Source of the DNA: Chloroflexota bacterium | GTDB taxonomy: Bacteria > Chloroflexota > UBA6077 > FW602-bin22 > JAMCYS01 | Direction of reading: 5' to 3' | Length of the DNA stretch: 57,886 nt | Assembly: GCA_023473795.1 (NCBI GenBank) | Contig: JAMCYS010000117.1 | Location: 1 to 57,886 of the forward strand | Shown here: positions 41,455 through 49,360 of the stretch, one piece after another | Layout of the letters: the number at the start of each line of letters is the position of its first letter | Position numbering within the stretch: position 1 is the stretch's first letter | The notes under the pieces: generated by a model | Database searches by the model: none | What the model was told of the DNA's origin: nothing | Seen by the model: the letters and a program-made list of their open reading frames with translations, nothing else | Made by a program: the position numbers and the translations under genes

Positions 41455-41487
41455 ATTACGCAAGTTGCGTAACGCAACTTGCGTAAT
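41455..41487. promoter_or_regulatory. Perfect 15+15 palindrome between sucD and ATPase gene
   Basis: ATTACGCAAGTTGCG (41455-41469) and CGCAACTTGCGTAAT (41473-41487) are exact reverse complements with TAA between them. It is 66 bases past the sucD stop and 17 before the TTG of the ATPase gene. Lacking a T tract, it could be an operator dimer site, an mRNA 3' hairpin, or a recombination site. Moderate A+T makes it stand out from its surroundings. Confidence 0.7.
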
Positions 41488-41504
41488 GCTCTCGGAGTGG
41501 GCCA

Positions 41505-42668
41505 TTGGAGAATCCGTTTCGCTATGGTGAGATAGTCACCGGCCGCGCCTTCACCGATCGTCGAACTGAGCTGGCGGAGCTGACGGCCGATATTCACAAC
41601 GGGCAAAACGTCGTCATCATCTCGCCACGCCGTTACGGCAAGACCTCGCTCGTCTTCCAGGCTATCGACGGCCTAAAACGAGAAGGGGTCCTTGTCGCCT
41701 ACTTGGACATGTTTCGTACGCCGTCCAAAGACCGTTTGGCGACCCATCTGGCACAATCGATCTACGGCGGTCTGGTCGCACCATTCGGGCGCCTGTGGCA
41801 GCGGGCCACGGATGTCTTCCGTAACCTGCCGCTCAATCCCAAGATCACTATCAACCAGGACGGTGCCCCCTCGTTCGAATTCGCTCCCGGCGAGCGGGAG
41901 CGCGACGTCGACCAAGCCATAGAAGCGCTGCTCGGACTGCCGGGCCAGATCGCCCAGGAACGGCAACGCAGAGTGGCATTTGTTATCGATGAGTTCCAGC
42001 AGGCGGTGGACATCGACCCGCACTTGCCGGCCGTGATGCGCGCCGTCTTTCAACTGCAGACAGAAGTGGCTCACGTCTTCCTTGGCAGTCGCCAGCACTT
42101 GCTACAACGAGTTTTCACCGCCGAGAACGAGCCTATGTACCGGCTGGCGAAACCGCTGCCGTTGCGTGCTATTCCTGCGGCCGACTTCGCTGAGTTCATC
42201 GCCAGCCAGTTTGCCAGCAGCGGGCAGAGGATCACCGGCGAAGCCGTCGAGCGCATTCTGACAGCCACAGGCTGTCACCCCCACGATACGCAGGAACTGA
42301 GCTACTTTACCTGGGAGATGGCGAGGTCAGAGGGCGCACCGGCAGGCGCCAGCACCGTCGTCAGGGCGCTCGAGCGGGTCATCGACGCGGAGGATGCCCG
42401 TTACACCACGCTTTGGGAAGGCCTCTCACCCTACCGGCGCCTGGTTTTGCTGTCCGTGGCCAGCGCGGGCGGCAACGGCATCTACTCGCAGGAATACCGG
42501 CGTCAGCACAGGCTTGGCGCCGCCTCCTCGGTACAAAGAGCCATGGCCTACCTGTTGGAGAACGATTTGGTCGAGTCGACGCCCGACGGCGCCTATCACG
42601 TGCCCGACGCGTTCTTGCGAGCCTGGCTGCAGCGTCTCTCGGTTTCCCAGCCAATTAAGCGACCGTGA
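41505..42668 (+). CDS. P-loop ATPase (archaeal-type ATPase / AAA family)
   Basis: 387 residues. Residues about 1-20 (PFRYGEIVTGRAFTDRRTEL) are the conserved lead of this family, followed by the Walker A region VVIISPRRYGKTSLV (about 36-50) and a Walker B RRVAFVIDEFQQAVD near 155. Sensor-like VFLGSRQHLLQRVFTAENEP and a C-terminal winged-helix part (MAYLLENDLVESTPDGAYHV) complete it. Such proteins are STAND-like or regulatory ATPases of unknown role. The TTG start follows GGAG. The neighbouring terpenoid-cyclase-like gene overlaps its stop by GTGA. Confidence 0.85.
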   Translation: MENPFRYGEIVTGRAFTDRRTELAELTADIHNGQNVVIISPRRYGKTSLVFQAIDGLKREGVLVAYLDMFRTPSKDRLATHLAQSIYGGLVAPFGRLWQRATDVFRNLPLNPKITINQDGAPSFEFAPGERERDVDQAIEALLGLPGQIAQERQRRVAFVIDEFQQAVDIDPHLPAVMRAVFQLQTEVAHVFLGSRQHLLQRVFTAENEPMYRLAKPLPLRAIPAADFAEFIASQFASSGQRITGEAVERILTATGCHPHDTQELSYFTWEMARSEGAPAGASTVVRALERVIDAEDARYTTLWEGLSPYRRLVLLSVASAGGNGIYSQEYRRQHRLGAASSVQRAMAYLLENDLVESTPDGAYHVPDAFLRAWLQRLSVSQPIKRP

Positions 42669-43666
42669 GTGTGGGAAAGGCCGAGATCGCCGGTGGCTGG
42701 CGCTCGCGCCTGCGCTACGATCCCCTGCCACCGCTGCTGGCGGCGGGGAACGCCGCCTTGGACTACTGGGCCCGGCGCGACCTGCTGGGGGAGGACGTGC
42801 CGCCGGCAGATGACCTCTGGCAGCTGCCGGGGGTCCGGCGCCTCCTAGCACGGCAAGGGCCCGACGGCTCATGGGCCTACCCCGGTGGCGGCAAAGCGCA
42901 CCTGCGGGCGCGCGAGGACTACGACCAGATTGAGACCTATCGTTCGCTGGGCATCCTGGTAGAGAAGTACGGCCTCACGCGGGAGCATCCCGCTCTGGCC
43001 CGGGCGGCAGGGTGGCTACTGGCCCACCAGAGCGCCGAGGGCGACCTGCGGGGCATCTACGGCCAGCAATACAGCCCCAACTACACCGCGGCTATAATGG
43101 AACTGCTGCTCAAGGCCGGCTACGAGGGCGATCAGAGGCTGGAGAAGGCCTTCGCCTGGCTCCTGGCCTCTCGCCAGCGCGACGGCGGCTGGGCCATCCC
43201 CGTGCGGACGCTGGCTCTCAACCTGGACGAGGCGCTGGCGGCGCCCGAGGCCCTGCCGGGCGACCCGGACAAGCGGTCCTCCGGCTGGGTGACGGCCGTG
43301 GTGCTGCGCGCCTTCGCCGCCGACGAGCGCCGGCGGTACTCGGTCGAGGCCCAGCGGGCGGGGGAGTTGCTGGCGTCGCGCTTCTGGCGGCGGGACCCGT
43401 ATCCGGACCGGCAGGGGAGGGAGTTCTGGGGCAAGTTCTCGTTTCCCTTCTGGTTCGGGGACCTGCTCTCGGCGCTGGACTCGCTCTCCCGGCTAGGCTT
43501 CTCTGGCGACCACCCGGCCGTCGCCAATGGTCTGGCCTGGCTGGCGGAGCGGCAGGTCGCCACTGGACTTTGGGAGGTGACGCGTTTGCGCGACGGCGAG
43601 GGCGACTTGGAGCTATGGCTGGCCCTCGCCATCGGCCGGGTTTGCCGGCGCTTCTGGGGCGAATAG
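42665..43666 (+). CDS. Terpenoid-cyclase/prenyltransferase-fold protein
   Basis: 333 residues with repeated helix-pair units of the alpha/alpha toroid fold: LARQGPDGSWAYPGGG, DQIETYRSLGILVEKYGLT, QQYSPNYTAAIMELLLKAGY, LLASRQRDGGWAIP and LARQxxDGxW-like ends. QW-type motifs (QGPDGSW, QRDGGW) are seen in squalene-hopene cyclases and related proteins, but the catalytic DxDD of the cyclases is not found. An unknown binding or enzymatic role is likely. GTG 42665 overlaps the ATPase stop. Confidence 0.7.
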   Translation: MSVGKAEIAGGWRSRLRYDPLPPLLAAGNAALDYWARRDLLGEDVPPADDLWQLPGVRRLLARQGPDGSWAYPGGGKAHLRAREDYDQIETYRSLGILVEKYGLTREHPALARAAGWLLAHQSAEGDLRGIYGQQYSPNYTAAIMELLLKAGYEGDQRLEKAFAWLLASRQRDGGWAIPVRTLALNLDEALAAPEALPGDPDKRSSGWVTAVVLRAFAADERRRYSVEAQRAGELLASRFWRRDPYPDRQGREFWGKFSFPFWFGDLLSALDSLSRLGFSGDHPAVANGLAWLAERQVATGLWEVTRLRDGEGDLELWLALAIGRVCRRFWGE

Positions 43667-43686
43667 GCAAAAAGCTGGGAACGAGG

Positions 43687-43708
43687 TCTCTGGCATGAAT
43701 GCCAGAGA
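43687..43708 (+). terminator. Hairpin after the terpenoid-cyclase-like gene
   Basis: TCTCTGGCA (43687-43695) and TGCCAGAGA (43700-43708) pair perfectly around TGAA, about 20 bases after the stop. No T tract follows, so termination is only likely, not certain. Confidence 0.45.
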
Positions 43709-43804
43709 GGCAATACGAGCGATAGCCAGCATAGGAACCACCACTGCCAGTCTATGTTGCCAACCTTCATTACTCCGCACTACAAGCCAACGCCCGCTCC
43801 GTTC

Positions 43805-43827
43805 GTAGTGCGGACTTCAGTCCGCTC
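43805..43827 (+). repeat. AGTGCGGACTTCAGTCCGC repeat copy
   Basis: GTAGTGCGGACTTCAGTCCGCTC matches exactly the right arm of the inverted repeat at 17597-17619. A shortened partner, CTCCGCACTAC, lies at about 43773-43783, so this is a decayed version of the same inverted-repeat element. It sits between the terminal hairpin and the DegV gene. Confidence 0.75.
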
Positions 43828-43848
43828 CGGTCCTGGCGCGGGCCTCCC

Positions 43849-44691
43849 CTACGGCCGCTGGGTGCTGCCCAGAAAGGCCACGCCGACGGCGCCGCGCCCG
43901 GCGTGGGTGCCCACGGCCGGCCCCGCCTGGTAGACGATGACCTCCCGACCGGGAGCGGCCTGCTCCACCAGCCCGACGAGCGTCCGCACCAAGTCGGGCG
44001 CGTCCGTGTAGCCCACGGCCACGCGGCCATCCGGCGCCCGTTGCCCCGTCATCTCCGCGACTCGCGCCAGGCACCTGAGCAAGGTGCGTATCCGCTCCAC
44101 CGGGTGCACCTCGCCGTCGTCGACCGCAATGAGAGGCTTGATGTTGAGCAGGGTCCCTAGCCAGGCCGAGGCGTGGCCGATGCGGCCACCCCGGCGCAGG
44201 CTCTCCAGGGTGTCGACGGCAACGTAAAGGTGGGCGCGGGGGACCAGGTCCGCCGCCAGCCGTCGCGCCTCGGCCAAAGAGGCCCCTTGCCGGGCCGCCT
44301 CGGCGACTCGCAGCGCCAGCAAGCCACAACCCATCGAGGCCGAGAGCGAATCGACCACCGCTACGCGCTCGGGACCCACCTCGGCGGCGGCCAGCAGGGC
44401 GGAGTTGTACGTGGAACTAACCTTGCTACTTACGGTGATTGCCAGTATGTCTCTGCCGGCGTCGAGAGCCCGCCGAAAGGCCACCGCGAAGTCTGCCGGC
44501 GCCGGGGCGGCCGTCGTCGGCAGAGTAGGGCTGGCCCGTAGCTTCTCGTAGAAGGCGTCGCCCGCCAAGTCAACGCCGTCGAGGTAGACATCGTTGCCGA
44601 AACGTACCGTGACCGGCACAACCTGGACATCCAGGTCCCGGGTCAGGTTGGCCGGGATATCGGCGGTGCTATCGACGACCACCTGCAGCAT
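43849..44691 (-). CDS. DegV-family fatty-acid-binding protein
   Basis: 280 residues with the DegV fold. It starts MLQVVVDSTADIPANLTRDL and continues DVYLDGVDLAGDAFYEKLRA, PTTAAPAPADFAVAFRRALD, ITVSSKVSSTYNSALLAAAE, VVDSLSASMGCGLLALRVAE and a late THAGRGAVGVAFLG, all family marks. DegV proteins (FakB type) bind fatty acids and present them to FakA kinase. The ATG at 44691 is preferred to the upstream GTG 44724 because it gives the normal DegV start and has AAAGAGG before it. Monocistronic. Confidence 0.93.
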   Translation of the reverse strand: MLQVVVDSTADIPANLTRDLDVQVVPVTVRFGNDVYLDGVDLAGDAFYEKLRASPTLPTTAAPAPADFAVAFRRALDAGRDILAITVSSKVSSTYNSALLAAAEVGPERVAVVDSLSASMGCGLLALRVAEAARQGASLAEARRLAADLVPRAHLYVAVDTLESLRRGGRIGHASAWLGTLLNIKPLIAVDDGEVHPVERIRTLLRCLARVAEMTGQRAPDGRVAVGYTDAPDLVRTLVGLVEQAAPGREVIVYQAGPAVGTHAGRGAVGVAFLGSTQRP

Positions 44692-44918
44692 GGGGCCTCT
44701 TTCGCCAAGCGCAGTCTCGGCCACTCGGTACCGGCGACGAATGTTAGCACGGGCTGCGCCTGCTCACCAGTGGGTCAGGCCGGCGGATGAAGGCGCGAAC
44801 GCTACTGAGGCCGGCCGCCTTACCCCGGGCGAAATCCTAGTTCACGAGGTTTGCGCCAATAAAGCCCGAGAATGCGCCTTCTCACGTGGGTCTTCCGCTA
44901 TAGCCAGGCCCCCAACAC

Positions 44919-45845
44919 CTACGGGCTGGACTGTCGAACGCCCAGCCAGCGCCAACGCTGCACTGGGTCGGTGACTGCCCGCACCCAGGTTGCCAGCAGA
45001 TTGAACGAAAGCGTAGTGAGCAGGATGGCCAGCCCGGGGAAAGTCACTAGCCACCACGCGGTGGTGATGTACTGGCGCCCTTGCGCCAGCATCAATCCCC
45101 AGGACGACTCCGGCGGCTGAATGCCCAGCCCCAAGAAATCGAGCGACGCTTCGGTGAGGATGACGGTGGCGACCTCCATCGTGGCAAGCACCAGAAGGGG
45201 CGAGAGTAGATTGGGCAGCACATGCACGAAGATGATGCGGCGGTTGGTGCAGCCGATCGCCCGTGCCGCATCGACGAAGGCGGTCTCCCGCAACGATAGC
45301 GTCAGGCTTCGCGTCACGCGCGCGTAGACCGTCCAGCGGGTGATCGCCAACACGAGGACCACGTTGAGAAACCCCGAGCCCGCCCCGTAGAGGATGACCA
45401 GGGCCAGAAGTAGGGACGGAAACCCCATCTGCACGTCCACGACGCGCATGATGACGTCGTCGGCCCGCCCCCGATAGTACCCGGCGAGTAGCCCTAGCAA
45501 TGTGCCGAGGACACCGGAGACCAGGACGCTGGCAAGGCCCACCGTGAGGGAGATCCGTGAACCATAGATCAGCCGGCTCAACTGATCTCGCCCCAGCGCG
45601 TCGGTCCCCAGGATGTGGGCAATTCCCTGGTCTGCTGGCGTCATGGGGCCCTCGTTGCGCAAGAGGAGACTTTGCGCGTAGGGATCGTGCGGGGAGACAA
45701 CCCCAGCCCCCACCGCGGCAACAACCACGAACACCACGAAGGCGAGGGCGCTCAGCGTCACCCTGTCTCGGAGCAGGGCGCGAACAAACTCGCCCCGACC
45801 CGTCGCCGCGAAGCGTGTGCCAGGCGCTGTCAATTGTACGTTCAT
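44919..45845 (-). CDS. Oligopeptide/dipeptide ABC transporter permease (DppC type)
   Basis: 308 residues. An N-terminal OppC domain helix is followed by HILGTDALGRDQLSRLIYGS, RISLTVGLASVLVSGVLGTL and the EAA-type loop ETAFVDAARAIGCTNRRIIF with HVLPNLLSPLLVLATMEVAT. The later GLGIQPPESSWGLMLAQGRQ is typical of DppC. It overlaps the partner permease by four bases. The substrate is not predictable from the permease. Confidence 0.92.
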   Translation of the reverse strand: MNVQLTAPGTRFAATGRGEFVRALLRDRVTLSALAFVVFVVVAAVGAGVVSPHDPYAQSLLLRNEGPMTPADQGIAHILGTDALGRDQLSRLIYGSRISLTVGLASVLVSGVLGTLLGLLAGYYRGRADDVIMRVVDVQMGFPSLLLALVILYGAGSGFLNVVLVLAITRWTVYARVTRSLTLSLRETAFVDAARAIGCTNRRIIFVHVLPNLLSPLLVLATMEVATVILTEASLDFLGLGIQPPESSWGLMLAQGRQYITTAWWLVTFPGLAILLTTLSFNLLATWVRAVTDPVQRWRWLGVRQSSP

Positions 45846-46762
45846 GAGTATCGCACCCGCGGGTCGATGACCGAGTAGGACAGATCAACGATTAGGTTGA
45901 GCGCCACCACCATCAAGGCGATCACGAAGACCTCGGCCTCGACGACCGGAAAGTCCCTGTGCTCAATGGCTTGAATCAGCAGGATGCCGATCCCAGGCCA
46001 GGCAAAGACGGTCTCGATGACAACCGCGCCGTTTAGCAAGGCGGCCATCTCATCCGCCGCCAGAGTGATGATGGGGATGGCCGCGTTCCTTAGGGTGTGA
46101 TAGAACAGCACTAGTCGCTCCGGTATCCCTTTAGCCCGCGCCGTGGTCACGTAGGCTTTGCTCAACTCGTCCAGCATAGTGCTGCGCGTTAGCTGGCTGA
46201 TCCTCCCCACGGGCCTGAAGGCCAGCGTCAGAGCGGGCAAAATCACAAACTGCGGGCCGCCATACCCAGAGGTGGGCAACCAGTCCAGCTGAACCGCGAA
46301 AACGAGTATCAACGTCAGGCCGAGCCAGAAATCGGCGGTGGAGACGCCCCCCAGCGAGAGCACGGTGATGATTCTATCCGTGACCGCGCGTGGCTTGAGG
46401 GCCGCCAAGACACCCAGAACAACGGCCGTGGGCAGGGCTATGATCACCGTGACCGCCGTCAGGTAAAGGGTGGCGGGCAACCGTTGGAGTACCAGGGGCA
46501 GGGCAGGCACCCGCTGCCAAAGGGAGTCACCGAATTCCCCGTGCGCTAGGCCCGAGAGAAACCGACCCAGCTGGACGTAAAGTGGATCATCTAGACCCAG
46601 CTGCCGCCGCAAGGCCAGGTACTGCTCCTGCGAAGCCTCCGGGCGCAGCATCAGTCTCGCCGGGTCGCCGATCATGTGCATTACCAAAAACACGACCAGG
46701 ACTACGCCGGCGATCACGAATACCGAGTGAAAGAGACGCCTGGCGAGGTAGCGTACTAGCAT
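45842..46762 (-). CDS. Oligopeptide/dipeptide ABC transporter permease (DppB type)
   Basis: 306 residues with six membrane helices: MLVRYLARRLFHSVFVIAGV at the N terminus, HMIGDPARLMLRPEASQEQY, LPTSGYGGPQFVILPALTLA and the EAA loop LSKAYVTTARAKGIPERLVL with FYHTLRNAAIPIITL. EFGDSLWQRVPALPLVLQRL is the DppB-type periplasmic loop. It lies between the substrate-binding protein gene and the DppC-type gene. Confidence 0.93.
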   Translation of the reverse strand: MLVRYLARRLFHSVFVIAGVVLVVFLVMHMIGDPARLMLRPEASQEQYLALRRQLGLDDPLYVQLGRFLSGLAHGEFGDSLWQRVPALPLVLQRLPATLYLTAVTVIIALPTAVVLGVLAALKPRAVTDRIITVLSLGGVSTADFWLGLTLILVFAVQLDWLPTSGYGGPQFVILPALTLAFRPVGRISQLTRSTMLDELSKAYVTTARAKGIPERLVLFYHTLRNAAIPIITLAADEMAALLNGAVVIETVFAWPGIGILLIQAIEHRDFPVVEAEVFVIALMVVALNLIVDLSYSVIDPRVRYS

Positions 46763-46895
46763 GCCCCTGTCCTCAGCAATGTGGACCTATCTGCCGTCTG
46801 CTGGAGCGCCGCGGCGAAGAGCGGCGACGTGGGCAACTGAGCGGGCCGAGAGCAGCACCCATCGGCACTGTCCCCGGCCCTTCCTAAGCGTCGGA

Positions 46896-48566
46896 CTACT
46901 GGAGCTTCATCTCCTTGACGAGCATGAAGCCGTCCAGCCTCGCCTTCCACACGAAAGTCTTGCTGAGACCGAAGTTAAGGTCCATGTGAATCACCGGCAC
47001 GGCGCCGTAGTCGTCGTAGAACATCTTGGTGACTGCCCGCAGCGCCGTGACTCGCTTGTCCCCCGTCAGCGGCAGGGCGGCTGCGAGCGCCTTGTCCAGC
47101 TGCTCGTTGCAGTAGGTGGAGGCAGCGCCCGCGCAGCGGTAGTACGACTGGGCGGTGGAGCTCACGTCCATAATTTCGTTGCCGTGCGGGTTGTTCGTGA
47201 TCCAGCCGCGCGTCGGCAGGATATCCTTTTGGGGCATGGAGTACTGCTTGTTGAACGCGGCCGGGTCCACGACCTCACTCTTGGCGTTGAGGCCGACAGT
47301 TCGCAGTTGGTTGGCGGTGTACTCAGCGAACTCGTCGTGGCGCAGGTAGATGCCGCGACGGGTGGCGCAGGTGATGGCAGCATCAACCTGGACGCCGGCT
47401 GCCTTGGCGTCGGCCACCAGCTTCTTCGCCTGCTCCATATCGTACGGGTACGGCTTGAGGTCGGCGTTGTAGCCCAGAGCCGAGGGCCCGACGAGCTGCG
47501 ACGCCGGACGGCCCGCGCCGCCGAAGAGCTTATCGGCGACGCCCTGCTTGTCAATCGACAAGGCGATGGCCTTGCGGACGCGCTGATCCTTCATCGCCGT
47601 GTGCATCGTGTCCAACCGCAAGAAGACGGTCTCGACGCTAGGCGCCGACACGCCCTGCGGCGTCGTCTTGGCCTCCTCAGGGGAGATGAACCGCGCGAAC
47701 TGAACCTCGCCAGCTTTGACCATGGCGGTACGCACCGGCGACTCGGCGCGGAAGATGAAATCGACGTCCTTAATTGTGATCTCGCCGTGGGCGTCCTTGG
47801 GGGCCGCCAAGCCCCACCAATCGGGATTCGCCGTCAGGCGGATGTACTGGCCCTTGGCCCATTCCACGAAGCGATAGGGACCGGTGCCAATAGGCTTGAC
47901 TGGCAGCGACTTCGGATCGTTCTTCACCTGAGCCGGATTGGGCAAAGGCGAGAAGTAGAGTCGCGACGGCAGGATCGGGTCGGGTTGCTCGGTAACTACG
48001 TCGAGCGTTGAACTGTCGACCGCCTTGGCAGTCAACTGCGGACCGATGTACGCCATGATTTCGAAGTTGTTCTGGGGTGACCACGTGTAGTTCAGGCCGA
48101 AAGCCGCTCCCTCAGCGTCCAGGGGATCGCCATTGTGGAACTTGACCCCTTGGCGCAGCTTGAAACGCCAGGTAGTGGGGTTGACCTGCTCCCAACTCGT
48201 GGCGAGCTCACCCACCAACTCGTTCGTGACCGGATCGCGATTGAGCAGTGCCTCCTGGACGTTGCGGAGGACCGGATGACCGTCAGTGCTATACGCCTTC
48301 CAGTTCTCAAGGGTGTCCGGCTCCACCGAGAGGGCTATGACCAGCTTACCCGCCGGAGCTTTGGCCGTGGCCGGGGCAGTAGTAGGCTTCGGCGCGGCCG
48401 GAGCAGGAGAGGTTGCCTGGGGCGCGGCCGTCGGCGCGCTGGCTGGTGCGGGCGCCGCCGGCTGGCAAGCCGCCAACACGGGTGCCCCGACGACGGCAAA
48501 ACCAGCCAAGGCGGTCCTTTTCAGCAATTCTCTTCGTGACAAGCACACGTTGACCCGTGACTCCAT
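46896..48566 (-). CDS. Family-5 ABC transporter substrate-binding lipoprotein
   Basis: 556 residues. The N terminus SRRELLKRTALAGFAVVGAP resembles a twin-arginine-type lead and ends in lipobox VLAAC (Cys about 34), then an Ala/Pro/Thr linker. The solute-binding domain shows KLVIALSVEPDTLENWKAYS, WRFKLRQGVKFHNGDPLDAE, SLPVKPIGTGPYRFVEWAKG and LRLDTMHTAMKDQRVRKAIA. It is the first gene of the operon. No ATPase subunit genes are found within this window, so the transporter must share ATPases encoded elsewhere. AAGGAGA precedes the start codon. Confidence 0.92.
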   Translation of the reverse strand: MESRVNVCLSRRELLKRTALAGFAVVGAPVLAACQPAAPAPASAPTAAPQATSPAPAAPKPTTAPATAKAPAGKLVIALSVEPDTLENWKAYSTDGHPVLRNVQEALLNRDPVTNELVGELATSWEQVNPTTWRFKLRQGVKFHNGDPLDAEGAAFGLNYTWSPQNNFEIMAYIGPQLTAKAVDSSTLDVVTEQPDPILPSRLYFSPLPNPAQVKNDPKSLPVKPIGTGPYRFVEWAKGQYIRLTANPDWWGLAAPKDAHGEITIKDVDFIFRAESPVRTAMVKAGEVQFARFISPEEAKTTPQGVSAPSVETVFLRLDTMHTAMKDQRVRKAIALSIDKQGVADKLFGGAGRPASQLVGPSALGYNADLKPYPYDMEQAKKLVADAKAAGVQVDAAITCATRRGIYLRHDEFAEYTANQLRTVGLNAKSEVVDPAAFNKQYSMPQKDILPTRGWITNNPHGNEIMDVSSTAQSYYRCAGAASTYCNEQLDKALAAALPLTGDKRVTALRAVTKMFYDDYGAVPVIHMDLNFGLSKTFVWKARLDGFMLVKEMKLQ

Positions 48567-48877
48567 TTCATTCTCCTTCGACCTTGATGATCTGTCAGCG
48601 CCACGAAGGCAGATGCACAGATACTACGGCCCAGCAGGCCAACTTGCGGACGGCAAACGTCCAGCCGACGGTCCCTGGTTCCCGATCTTCGGACCACGAC
48701 GCTGCTCACACCCGGTCTCTGGACCCAACGCCTTACTTGCGGCCGAGCCTACGTTTTCCCGACGGCCACCCCCTTCCTCGTTCGCGGAACGCGCTGCTCC
48801 ACGTCCAGGCCAACCGGTCGGTTGGCTGTTCTCACCTGGCTCGACATTCCCGCGAGGTCGTCCGCGCGCCCCGGCAC

Positions 48878-49030
48878 CTACTGAGTAGATTGGCGGCCGT
48901 CTCGGCGCCATGACGCCCTCTGGGGGACCGGGATTATCAAGTAAGCGACAGCCAAGCGCTCCAACGCGTCACGAATTGGGATGCGGCTGATCGCGAACTT
49001 TCCTATGAGTGCGCCCTGGGGATAGACAGG
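48878..49030 (-). pseudogene. GntR-type HTH remnant
   Basis: The 794-base gap 48567-49360 has no intact gene. On the minus strand one frame reads GALIGKFAISRIPIRDALER followed by LAVAYLIIPVPQRASWRRDG and a TAG at 48878. This resembles the winged-helix core of GntR/FadR regulators (ISR.PIRDAL.RL is the recognition helix). No start codon signal and no effector domain remain. It sits divergent of the peptidase gene and upstream of the ABC operon, where GntR regulators often lie. ATTGTAGAC and ATTGTCAAC half-site-like strings occur near 49162-49191. Confidence 0.4.
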
Positions 49031-49360
49031 TTTGGACGTAGCCTGCCAGACAGGATTAGATCGTGTATCGAAGTGGAGGTGATGGACTGGCAGAAAGGAG
49101 GACGGCGCGCCATTACCACCACCCGCCGAAAGACCGATTGAGCCAACCGCCGCTGGGATCTATTGTAGACACACTGCACACGATTGTCAACGGGGACCTA
49201 GCCCTAGGCCGGCCTGCAAGCCCGCTTGGCCGTCCAAACGCACGAATTCAGGCGAACTTAACAATCTGGCAACGCTGAGGGGGCAAACCCTTAGCTATTG
49301 CCAATTACAGTTGAAACTAGAAAACCAGGGACGAAGGAGTTCCACACAGAGGATCCAAAT

